From an uncultured Planktomarina sp. (GTDB lineage: Bacteria > Pseudomonadota > Alphaproteobacteria > Rhodobacterales > Rhodobacteraceae), in contig CAJJBZ010000008.1 of NCBI GenBank assembly GCA_905182535.1, forward strand, positions 124,001 to 188,000: 64,000 nucleotides of DNA, given 5' to 3'. A program made the translations under genes and the position numbers. Under the pieces are notes generated by a model. That model ran no database searches, had not been told where the DNA came from, and worked only from the letters and a program-made list of their open reading frames with translations. This document shows positions 20,948 through 28,861 of this stretch, one piece after another (the first letter of the stretch is position 1; the number at the start of each line of letters is the position of its first letter).

Positions 20948-21427
20948 ATGAATGATGCAAAAACTCCAAAAAAAGCTGAAACTGTACCAAAAAAAAATGA
21001 TATAACCAAGACTGAGGTTGCCAAGGCGGAAGTTAATAAGACCGAAATTACTGAGACTAAGACTGCCGATACTGAAGCAAAATCGTTAGATAATTCTGCA
21101 CCTAAAGCAGCTTTGTCGCCTAAGTCAGCTTCTCAATCATCGATCAGCCATTTTTCTAGTGTTTCAACCCCACAATACCGTTCAGGATGGAATGATATAT
21201 TTGGTGGTGGAGGTGATTTTGAGAAACAAACCCCCGATGAGGTTAGTAAGAATGATTTTCCAAAGAAACTTAGTATTTTGGACTATGATATAGATTTGGT
21301 CTTGAGAAATGCTCTTGATACAGCGTTCAGCGATGTAGCTGAGAAGCGTGGAGTTAGCATAAAAGATGTAAAGGAATTAGTACGCTTTGAGTATCATCTT
21401 AGTTGCGAGATTAAGGAAAAAATTTAA
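20948..21427 (+). CDS. Hypothetical protein with charged low-complexity N-terminal half
   Basis: 159 residues, starting at an ATG preceded by AGGAAAG with good spacing. Residues 1-45 are a Lys/Glu/Thr-rich string with loosely repeated units such as KTEVAKAEVNKTEITETKTA. A Ser-rich linker with SPKSASQSSISHFSS follows. The C-terminal third looks folded: LDYDIDLVLRNALDTAFSDV and VAEKRGVSIKDVKELVRFEY. No signal peptide is seen from this start. I do not recognise the family. It lies between the integrase relic and tRNA-Arg, so it may be cargo of the decayed element. Confidence 0.6.
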   Translation: MNDAKTPKKAETVPKKNDITKTEVAKAEVNKTEITETKTADTEAKSLDNSAPKAALSPKSASQSSISHFSSVSTPQYRSGWNDIFGGGGDFEKQTPDEVSKNDFPKKLSILDYDIDLVLRNALDTAFSDVAEKRGVSIKDVKELVRFEYHLSCEIKEKI

Positions 21428-21779
21428 ACTTTCAGCGCTACATCACTCAAGATAAAGCTACTGTGTAGATTTTTTGGCGAAAATCATTTATGGGTATATG
21501 TGCAGCATTGATAATAATGACTGGAGATACTGCATCTATCAATGCCTCCTCAAGCATACTCAGAACTTCAATGATTAATTGTGATGAAGCGTTTGAGACC
21601 TGTCAGCACATTTCCTATGCTTAATAAATTAAAAATCTCAGGAATTTTTAGTAATGTAGCCGAGCATCGAGTCTTTAGCATTAATTTGGTCCTATTTGTC
21701 TAGCTAATTCTCCAGAGCGGGCAAATAACTTTATTACCTCTGGATAATTTTTATAGAGCGTATTAGGCAAGCTACATGC
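21428..21779. other. Intergenic region, nothing recognised
   Basis: 352 bp of AT-rich sequence with stops in all frames between the hypothetical gene and tRNA-Arg. I see no convincing terminator or gene. Confidence 0.5.
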
Positions 21780-21856
21780 GTCTCCTTAGCTCAGCTGGAT
21801 AGAGCAGCCGACTTCTAATCGGCAGGTCGAGGGTTCGAATCCTTCAGGGGACGCCA
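21780..21856 (+). tRNA. tRNA-Arg (TCT)
   Basis: 77 nt. Acceptor GTCTCCT pairs with AGGGGAC (one G-U pair), discriminator G and encoded CCA. The D arm is GCTCAGCTGGATAGAGC, the anticodon stem-loop GCCGA-CTTCTAA-TCGGC gives anticodon TCT, and the T arm is GAGGG-TTCGAAT-CCTTC. Confidence 0.96.
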
Positions 21857-21961
21857 TACTTCCACATGTTACTAATTTAACTTATTATTATGACTTAAAG
21901 TGAAGGTTTAGTGTAGCCTACCACACGCGGTTACCACACACATTTAGGTAATTATTTATAC

Positions 21962-22198
21962 TTACCTAGTTCTACTACCCTCGGAGGCTACATCCCCATT
22001 ACTTTTTAAGATGATTTGAAAGGTATTTTGACCTTTTACCTTGCACTGTTTACACTTGAATCTCTTACGTACATCGTGGACCGTAGCTTCCTCGCCTACG
22101 ACAAATATTAGGTTAGCAACTTCCAGCAGTGAGTGATGCTTGCATAAACCACAGGTAATGCTCAGATGATGGCTGGGGATCATACTAAGTTGGGTCAT
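21962..22198 (-). CDS. Small zinc-ribbon-like hypothetical protein
   Basis: About 78 residues from the ATG at 22198 (MTQLSMIPSHHLSITC). Two Cys pairs, CGLC and CKQC, flank a central segment VGEEATVHDVRKRFKC, which suggests one Zn-binding ribbon. The ending is QNTFQIIL followed by a polar tail. I recall similar conserved small Rhodobacteraceae proteins of unknown function, often with SHHLSITCG near the N-terminus. It lies just downstream of, and slightly overlaps, the frameshifted monooxygenase-like gene. Confidence 0.6.
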   Translation of the reverse strand: MTQLSMIPSHHLSITCGLCKHHSLLEVANLIFVVGEEATVHDVRKRFKCKQCKVKGQNTFQIILKSNGDVASEGSRTR

Positions 22199-22510
22199 GC
22201 TGGCATAAACAACTTTCCGCACCCACTTTTGCTTCTCGTCCCCATTTTAGTAGTGCCTCACCCCAAGTTGGTATAACTTCGCTCTCATAGCTTTTACATG
22301 AATTGGTGATCTTATGTAGGCCAACATATAGCGCTTTGACTTCCAGACAGTAAGCGTATGCCCCCAGCTAGCCCGGTCCTTACTCTCACAGAGCAATATT
22401 CCTTCTGCCTTTTTGGCAGCATTAAAAGTGGGGATGGTCAGAACCCAGAACTTCAAAGAAGCGTATAACCCTCTGGTTTTAAGTCCAGTAACTGATACGC
22501 ACATCTTCAT
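22185..22510 (-). CDS. Small monooxygenase-like hypothetical protein (DUF3291-type, frameshifted)
   Basis: The N-terminal part has VSVTGLKTRGLYASLKFWVL and the segment HTLTVWKSKRYMLAYIRSP, resembling the ferredoxin-like alpha/beta proteins annotated as DUF3291 or antibiotic-biosynthesis monooxygenase-like. Near 22270-22280 the frame breaks. The alternative frame continues EVIPTWGEALLKWGREAKVG to a stop at 22185, which resembles the C-termini I recall for this group. Function unknown. The frameshift correction is inference from protein pattern only. Confidence 0.5.
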
Positions 22511-22660
22511 TCTCTAGCCTTTATTCACTTCTGTATTTTTACGGCCTACGTGACACTCAATGTCTATTGAGACAAACTTCACTATGAGTGGTTACGTTAA
22601 AAGTGCCTAGCGTAAGGATCAGATGGTCCTGACATATTTCGACTGCTGCGTTGGAGCACG

Positions 22661-23179
22661 TTAAGTTGATGTGTTCACAAGAATATAAGCGAAGTTCAGC
22701 ACCGTCGCGAAGGTAACCCATGCCCAGTAAGGGGCGAACAGATAACTTGACGCCCGATCAATTTTAAAGCTGACGATAACATAAGCCGTAATTGTGAGCC
22801 ATAAGGCCAGTATAATCCCTAACGCTCCTTGGAGATCAAAAGCTCCAAAGAAAACTGGTGTCCAAAGAGTATTCAGGCACATTTGCAAAGCCCATAACCC
22901 AAGCGCAATACTCTTGAGGTCACTGCTTTTGAGATAGCTGATCCGGTAGCCACTCGTGGCTATAAGCACATAAAGGAGTGCCCAAACCGGTCCAAACAAC
23001 CATGGAGGAGGCGCAATACTTGGGACTATCCATTTATTCGCGTTCAAATCTCCGGCGAACCAAATTGCCCCACCAGCCGCGACAAGCGTACATGCGTAAA
23101 ATAGAATCCAGATTATGATGCGACTTTTCAATTGATGGTCCCAATTTAGCTTACTGAGCAGTAGAGTTAATAAAGCCAC
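22661..23179 (-). CDS. TspO/MBR family protein
   Basis: 172 residues with five hydrophobic helices. The family's aromatic-rich blocks are present: WIVPSIAPPPWLFGPVWALL, then YVLIATSGYRIS, ALQMCLNTLWTPVFFGAFD, and YLFAPYWAWVTFATVLNFA. Bacterial TspO sits in the outer or inner membrane and binds porphyrins. In photosynthetic Rhodobacter it acts as an oxygen- and light-linked regulator. An N-terminal extension of about 20 residues precedes the first helix. It stands alone. Confidence 0.88.
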   Translation of the reverse strand: MALLTLLLSKLNWDHQLKSRIIIWILFYACTLVAAGGAIWFAGDLNANKWIVPSIAPPPWLFGPVWALLYVLIATSGYRISYLKSSDLKSIALGLWALQMCLNTLWTPVFFGAFDLQGALGIILALWLTITAYVIVSFKIDRASSYLFAPYWAWVTFATVLNFAYILVNTST

Positions 23180-23433
23180 AACTCAAGGTTGCCTGTCGAA
23201 AGTTTCTTGCTTGTTTCAGTTTCCCAACTGCCAGTAAATTATAAGTAGTATTTTTGAGGTCGTTTTGCTTCTCTGGGCACTCAAGATGTAACCTTTTGGC
23301 ATTTTTGACACTTTGTTATCATAGTCAGAGTCTGCAAGCTGTTTCTCTCTAAAACAAATATGTTGGCACATGCGGTAATTTGAATGTCACAAAGTAATAT
23401 AAAAGGGAGAAAAAAACGGATAAGCTCTCCATT

Positions 23434-23864
23434 TTGAAAACGGCGGTAATGCTTACACTTGCAGCAACACTATCATTAGCTGAACAGAGTGAGGATGGAC
23501 TTAAGCGACTGGGGATTCAAGTTAGCGACGGCGAACCTGCCACATTTACAAAAGTAGTAAATGTTGTAGCTAATTTTGCCCGAGGGATGAGTGCAAAAGG
23601 AGATATGCTTGAAATTGGAATTGTTGCTTTTAACGCTGGGATCAACCTCCTTCGTACCGACAATTTACCCGTCAATGACAGAGTGAAGAGTATGTCAGAA
23701 AGTATTCCTGACCTAACGTTCAACGCTTGCGCCAATACAATAGCTGGAATAGCTAGAAAAGAAGGCTCTGCCCCACCAATCTCAAAATATGCTTGGGTGG
23801 TGCCCGGTGGTGTGGGTCGCTTAATGGTTTTGGATGATCTGGATGCTACGTAGTTCGTCAGTGA
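23434..23864 (+). CDS. DsrE/DsrF-like exported protein (frameshifted at C-terminus)
   Basis: A short hydrophobic leader (AVMLTLAATLSLA) is followed by EDGLKRLGIQVSDGEPATF, then LEIGIVAFNAGINLLRTDNL, RVKSMSESIPDLTFNACANT and YAWVVPGGVGRLMVL. This matches the DsrE/DsrF-like fold found in periplasmic small proteins, with a Cys in FNACANT. One base is missing in the GG at 23840-23842; restoring it gives LGCYVVRQ and a stop at 23862-23864, the expected aromatic ending. The start is uncertain: a TTG at 23434 or ATG at 23449, with AAGGGAG further upstream. Sulfur-related function is only a family guess. Confidence 0.6.
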
Positions 23865-24256
23865 TTTAAAAGTTTTGAGAAACAATCATCAACTAGGCTA
23901 AAACTGATATTTTACCTTAGAAGCTATTGGCTTCTACGCGCTTCCTGAGCGCGATAGTGACTGGTAGATGTTTGGGAAGTCGATGTGTTCTTTAGCTTCA
24001 ATTCTTCGATATGCGATATAGATCGTTGAGTGATTATATTTATGATGACCAGATACACATGTCAGTTGGCCTGATACGGACTTTTTTTGCCCTGACTTAT
24101 TGGGGGGACGCAAAGTTAAATTTTAGGAATAGGTTCAAATTAGCATATAGGATTATGACGTGACGTCATCCTTCATTGAAGCTTAAAGTGAACCCGCTAA
24201 ATAAAATCTGTGTGGTTCAGCTAACAGTTTCAAATCACACTTTCCTTGTTGAACTT
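23865..24256. other. Gene-poor region leading into an orphan terminator; possible small RNA
   Basis: No supported protein gene. The 3' part (about 24130-24256) can fold: TGAACC at 24191 can pair with GGTTCA some 20 bases on, and CTTCATTGAAG is a small hairpin. A -10-like TATAGGAT lies upstream near 24148. Together with the strong terminator that follows, this fits an uncharacterised small RNA on the plus strand. The transcript itself is inference. Confidence 0.35.
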
Positions 24257-24288
24257 GGCCAACCCAATCGACTGGGTTGGCCTTTTTT
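24257..24288 (+). terminator. Strong intrinsic terminator without an upstream gene
   Basis: GGCCAACCCA pairs perfectly with TGGGTTGGCC (10 bp) around a 6-base loop, followed by TTTTTT. The nearest plus-strand coding gene ends almost 400 bases upstream. Confidence 0.9.
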
Positions 24289-24611
24289 CCAAGCCTAATA
24301 GCTTTGTTTTTCTACCCTTATCTAGAGAATAAGGTATTAAAATTTTAAATCTTTGTGATACGATTTAATTATTTACTTGAATACTGAGGTTCGATGAAGC
24401 TCACGCTGAATTTTTTTCTAAGATTAAGTTTTCTTACATGCATAATGTTGGTGTCATGTGTGTGTAAGATGATTTAGTCTCTTTACGGGTAGTCTTGCTA
24501 GTAAGGCCTAAAGTACTCTTTCTGAGGATAATATTGTGCGACATCACAATGAGGGCGCTAGATGCCAACTAAGTTCCTGACGTTACAAATTTAATCTAAA
24601 ACTGAATGACG
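24289..24611. other. Intergenic region, nothing recognised
   Basis: 323 bp of AT-rich sequence between the terminator and the Sel1-repeat gene, with stops in all frames. Confidence 0.5.
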
Positions 24612-25212
24612 CTAATCCCCGCAGTTTTGATACTGGCTGTCCATGCATTTTTTAGCCATGTCTTGAGCTATAGCGAGATCGTCTTGGGTCATTTCCTCGG
24701 CAATGAAATCTCGTCTTGGACCTGCTTCTATTGAACCACCTATAAACGCTAAATTACTCCACATGTGAGCGGTTAAATTGTTCTGTGAGACACCATGGCC
24801 AAAGTAGTATAAAACCCCAAGATTATCTTGCGCTAATGGATGGCCTTGCTTAGCGGCAATTCTGTACCATGGTGTCAGCAGCCAGAACAAAATTTTCCGG
24901 TGCGCCTCTGCCATTCCTGTACATTGCTCCAAGGTTTAATTGGGCATCACTATGGCCTTGTTCAGCCGCTAAGTGATACCATTTTAGTGCTTCTATATCG
25001 TCTTGTGGTAGACCTTGGCCATTGTCATACATAAACCCCAGTCCGAATTGTGCTCTGGGATCCCCACTTGCCGCTAAGGGCTCCCACTCTTGAAGTGCTG
25101 TCAGAAAATCACCGACTTGGGCCGCAGCCAAACCCTCTTCAAAGTCTTGTGCCGCTAATTGTGTGGACGTCACCGTTAGCAGTGCGGCAAAAGCTAATGT
25201 TATGAGTTTCAT
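24612..25212 (-). CDS. Sel1-repeat exported protein (frameshifted)
   Basis: The N-terminus MKLITLAFAALLTVTSTQLA is a signal peptide. Helical Sel1-like repeats follow: EPLAASGDPRAQFGLGFMYD, NGQGLPQDDIEALKWYHLAA, EQGHSDAQLNLGAMYRNGRG, then KQGHPLAQDNLGVLYYFGHG. The break lies near 24876-24890. One base shifts the frame from VLAA to TPWYRIAAKQGH, after which repeats resume in perfect register, so it is one gene of about 200 residues. Sel1 proteins act as scaffolds for protein-protein contacts, in this case probably in the periplasm. No partner is evident nearby. Confidence 0.75.
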
Positions 25213-25897
25213 ATTGGGGAGTCCTATTTGTAAACAGGCTTTCATAAGCGGATCATATTAGTTGTTAATCCTTGTGAGTGTAGGAAATAGAGCCTTATTG
25301 CAATTATGATATCTGCACTTTTTGATTAGAGTCAGAATAGATTGTAAAATGCAGGCTTTAAATTCCACCAAGCTCACATGTAAAGTCTGATTTTTTAGCA
25401 ATAGTTTATCTCTAAAGGTAACTGTCCCTAGTTTAGTCTAATTATTAACGATTGTACTTTTTAAATAGCAGTCATTTTTTATGATTATTCGAGGTCTTTT
25501 GTTATTTCCACCGTGAAGCTTTTTGAGCTCGCCCTTAAATTAAGGCTACTTTTGTTTCTTTTCCATTATAACCATATTACAGTCAGTCTCATCCCTAAAT
25601 GCATTAATTATTGTGCGTCTGATTTCGAGCATTATTTACTCTGGAGTTTAGGTGCCGCTTTTGCAAATTCAGGAACTGAGCTTCCCATGTATTTTTTTAA
25701 AGTCGATCTCAACGAAACAAGCCCAAATTTCTTTAGAATCTTGGATTACTAGATGGAGTGCCCAACGGCATAACGAATAAATAAGGTTCATTATTTACTA
25801 TCATCAAACCAGCGTATAATTTTAGATTTAATTCCCACTTGCTAAAAATGATTGTTACACTAACTACCATCCACTAGGAAAACGGACTGAGGGCAGT
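25213..25897. other. Intergenic region, no supported gene
   Basis: About 685 bp. An 80-codon frame at 25513-25752 starts with GTG, lacks a clear ribosome site and has an unlikely composition, so I do not call it. It probably contains promoters for both flanking divergent genes. Confidence 0.5.
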
Positions 25898-26536
25898 ATG
25901 AAACGACCATTGAACTTTACCCGTCGCCAGTGGATTTCTTCGGCGCTTGGTATATTGGTCGCTTCCATAACCAGCCCAGTTTTGTCTCAAACAAAAATTC
26001 GACGCATCCAAACGCAATATATTGCCACGCTGGCACCAGCTGGGGCAACATCAGGAATAGATGCCGAAACTTGGGGTATATGGACAGTTGATCCTGGCCC
26101 TATTGGCGTCTGGCTGCGTTTCTATCAAACTTTGCGAAAAGCTGGAAATATAGCACCTTCAGGTTGGAGGTTTAATGTCGACGATTGGTGGCTTGATGAA
26201 AACGGCTTAATTATGAAAGCCCCTAATTTTCCAATCTCTGCAGGGCAGTATTACGTTACCAATGGCGAAGAACATATTTCTTTGCTTACCGTCAAACAGC
26301 CAGATGCAGAGGGCAGGCAGGCTTGGTCGCTGTCCAATAATAAGACAATAGCAGATGTCACCCATGGCCCATGTCGATCCGCGCGCTACACACCCGAGGA
26401 GAGTTCTGGCACTTGCTCACCTGATGACGTCAATCGCACTGTATTCCCACTAAAGCCTGGAGAAGCTCCTCCACTCGTACGTGGCTGCAATCGAAAACAA
26501 TATTCAGTCCTGATTGTATTTGGTCTGCCTGCGTAA
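25898..26536 (+). CDS. Hypothetical exported protein with Tat-like signal
   Basis: 212 residues. The N-terminus MKRPLNFTRRQWISSALGIL with the following VASITSPVLSQT has twin Arg, a hydrophobic core and a plausible cleavage site, so export by Tat is likely. The mature part is rich in Trp and Gly: WGIWTVDPGPIGVWLRFYQT, WRFNVDDWWLDENGLIMKA and FPISAGQYYVTNGEE. Four Cys lie in the C-terminal half. Segments THGPCRSARYTPEE and GTCSPDDVNRTVFPLKPGEA point to a folded domain. I do not recognise the family. It stands alone after GAGGGCAGT. Confidence 0.65.
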   Translation: MKRPLNFTRRQWISSALGILVASITSPVLSQTKIRRIQTQYIATLAPAGATSGIDAETWGIWTVDPGPIGVWLRFYQTLRKAGNIAPSGWRFNVDDWWLDENGLIMKAPNFPISAGQYYVTNGEEHISLLTVKQPDAEGRQAWSLSNNKTIADVTHGPCRSARYTPEESSGTCSPDDVNRTVFPLKPGEAPPLVRGCNRKQYSVLIVFGLPA

Positions 26537-26922
26537 AGTTAGTAGATACTTTTTCTCAATTGCCTTTTGAACTTATGCAATTGAGATCTCACGATCTAGC
26601 GAACCCGCCCGCCTCTCTACCCTCTTGCCTAACGCAATATCAATAACAAGTATTTTTGAGATCTTGGGGTTTTCTGGTGTTGGATTGTTCAAGACTAGTT
26701 TCTACGAAAGCCATATTTTATGGACATCAAAACACTTATAAGGGAGAGGGCCTCATTGAAAATGAGAAAATTTATCAGCCCAGAAACCATACTGCTAGAC
26801 AAGTTAACACAACACCTTTGATAAGTGCTGACCAGTACATTGCGTAATGGCTCCAGCCTAATGCCAGACGCATACGTTCTGTTAAATTACTGTGCCATTT
26901 GATGAACTTTAAAATAGCCCTC
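26537..26922. other. Intergenic region, nothing recognised
   Basis: 386 bp with only short implausible frames between the Tat-signal gene and the GFA gene. Confidence 0.5.
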
Positions 26923-27345
26923 TCACTCAGTAGCTCCCTTTTTGGTTGGTCGCTTGTCAAATGATGGAATGTTGTTGGGGATGTAATGGTACGCTTGTCG
27001 ATCGCAGGTAAATATTGCAGCTTGTGCTTGATACTCCCCCGGGTTGTCTAGGGTCCCCACTTTGACGATCATTGAATTGGGACGTGATGGGCTTCGGGAG
27101 CCAATGCCTGTGCCACAGGCCCCACAGAAGTGTCGTGTGACTGGGTTTTCCAGATCTGAACGGGCAAAGGATGAGGCCAGGCCCTTAGTATATCTGAAGT
27201 CACTTTCAGCAAAGACGACCACAATATTGGCATTACCCCCGGTAATGTATTGGCACTCACGGCAATGGCATTGAAACGCAGCTTCCTGCGAACCATTTAT
27301 CTCGTAGCGAATTTCACCACAATAACATCCACCAGTTACAGCCAT
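26923..27345 (-). CDS. GFA-family Zn protein (formaldehyde-activating-enzyme-like)
   Basis: 140 residues with the full Cys pattern of the GFA/CENP-V fold: GGCYCGEIRYEINGS, FQCHCRECQYITGG and RHFCGACGTGI, which together bind zinc. The family was named after glutathione-dependent formaldehyde-activating enzyme, but most members have no demonstrated activity, so the name should be read as a fold label. A strong AGGAGA lies upstream of the start. It stands alone on this strand. Confidence 0.9.
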   Translation of the reverse strand: MAVTGGCYCGEIRYEINGSQEAAFQCHCRECQYITGGNANIVVVFAESDFRYTKGLASSFARSDLENPVTRHFCGACGTGIGSRSPSRPNSMIVKVGTLDNPGEYQAQAAIFTCDRQAYHYIPNNIPSFDKRPTKKGATE

Positions 27346-27703
27346 GACACATCTCCTCTTTGACTTTAAGCATATACCTTAATTATAGCTTTTTTGATGC
27401 TAGCTGCAAATTCCTAATTTATTAGTATGTTAGTGCAGCTGGCGTAATGTCCCCGGCATAATGGAAGGCCATCTTAGGTATGGGCAGGATGCGAACGGTC
27501 TTCAGAGTATATGTGACCAAATAGTGCACTAGCTAAAGAGTGAAGCCTAAGACAAAAATACCTAGGGCATGTAAATTATTTGATTAGATCATCGTAGTCT
27601 ATTTGAGACATACAAACACTAAATTTTTCTAGTTCAGACTTTATGACAAAAACTTACCAATCGTAAATATTATGATCCTAATGGCAGGGGTCTTGATGCA
27701 GGG
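27346..27703. other. Intergenic region, nothing recognised
   Basis: 358 bp AT-rich with no convincing frame or hairpin. Confidence 0.5.
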
Positions 27704-27895
27704 TTAATTCGAGTAGTGCATATCTTTACCACAGCACATTGGCGATTTTATTTTGCCGTGGCAGTCAATACACTTTGAGACTTGAACCACAGACCCATTA
27801 TCTAAGGTGATGGTGTCGTTAACTAGTGGTGTTTTACAATCTGAACAACTCGCATCTACGCCCATATTACAAACCTCACATCTGTAAGTACTCAT
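27704..27895 (-). CDS. Cys-rich small protein, two zinc ribbons predicted
   Basis: 63 residues with nine Cys. The first ribbon is YRCEVCNMGVDASCSDCKTP, the second SKCIDCHGKIKSPMCCGKDM. The middle is a beta-rich LVNDTITLDNGSVVQV. I recall similar small proteins in marine bacteria but know no function. AGGAGCAAG lies just upstream of the ATG. The even spacing of CxxC pairs suggests two treble-clef or rubredoxin-like metal sites. Confidence 0.7.
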   Translation of the reverse strand: MSTYRCEVCNMGVDASCSDCKTPLVNDTITLDNGSVVQVSKCIDCHGKIKSPMCCGKDMHYSN

Positions 27896-28522
27896 ATCTT
27901 GCTCCTTTGATCTATTGTTTTGCTAAATAGTCTGTTGGTCTGAGCATTTAGCTCGATTGATTACTTTATCATAGTAGCTCTAGAAATTTATTGGTGCAAT
28001 AGTATGCAAAGGTTGCATTTTATGGGTAATTTTAATCACATTCAGCTATTGTGGCCGTCATGCGCGGGCCAGTATTTGTATAAATTAAAGTTAATACATT
28101 GGTCTCGTAAATGCAGTCTGCTACGTTTTCCAATGCAGGTTCAGATTTTAAGCTGTAATGAAGCACAGATACGCCTGATGCCGCGAAGGCCAGTAACAAA
28201 GTTATAAATCGTCCTGAAGCCATTGAGGGTACGTATATCAAAACATAGATCTGTAAATATATTAAGTGGGGTATAATATAGAGATTGTCGCATTGTATAA
28301 ATTTGTCCAAAGGGTGGGCCGCGGTAATGCAGCATCAGTTGAGGAACGCCAAGATGTAATGCGCAAGTAAAACCCCAGCTTTGCAGTGATCGGTTGGTTG
28401 GACGCGCTTTTATAACTAAGTGATTTGATACGAAATGGTTCAGGCGCTGATTTGAAGTTTGAGGTCTTTTGCACTTATACTCTTGACGATGAATTTTGAG
28501 TGGCTTACCCAGCAATCAAGGT
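27896..28522. other. Intergenic region before tRNA-Gly
   Basis: 627 bp with several short overlapping frames on the minus strand, none with family resemblance or a ribosome site. Confidence 0.45.
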
Positions 28523-28596
28523 GCGGGTATGGTGAAATGGTATCATAAGAGCCTTCCAAGCTTAAGGCGCGGGTTCGATTCCCGCTACCCGCTCCA
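28523..28596 (+). tRNA. tRNA-Gly (TCC)
   Basis: 74 nt. Acceptor GCGGGTA pairs with TACCCGC, then T and an encoded CCA. The anticodon loop CTTCCAA has anticodon TCC, and the T arm is GCGGG-TTCGATT-CCCGC. The top pair of the anticodon stem is an A-A mismatch and the next a G-U, so the stem is weaker than usual. Confidence 0.93.
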
Positions 28597-28861
28597 AAAT
28601 CACCTGCCTCGATGATCGTGTGTGATAGATACTCCATGTAGGGCTTTGTTGAAGATTTATATTCATAGTGAAATCTACCTATTTTTGTAATTGTATTAAT
28701 TTGTTCGCCTAATAGTCCGGTGGCTAGATTAGTGGGTGATCGATCAAAACGCTTGACCTAGTGAGCCAGTTAGAGAGGCTACTGGGATAGAATAATGTTG
28801 TTGCCCTCTTGTTGGTCTGCCCTGTGAGGGATACATCGGGCACACGAATAAAGGGGCTAGC

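Noticed and set aside
25513-25752. 80-codon plus-strand frame with a GTG start
   Set aside because: No ribosome site, implausible composition, no recognisable pattern.
26656-26847. Short plus-strand frame after the Tat-signal gene
   Set aside because: No ribosome site and no domain-like features.
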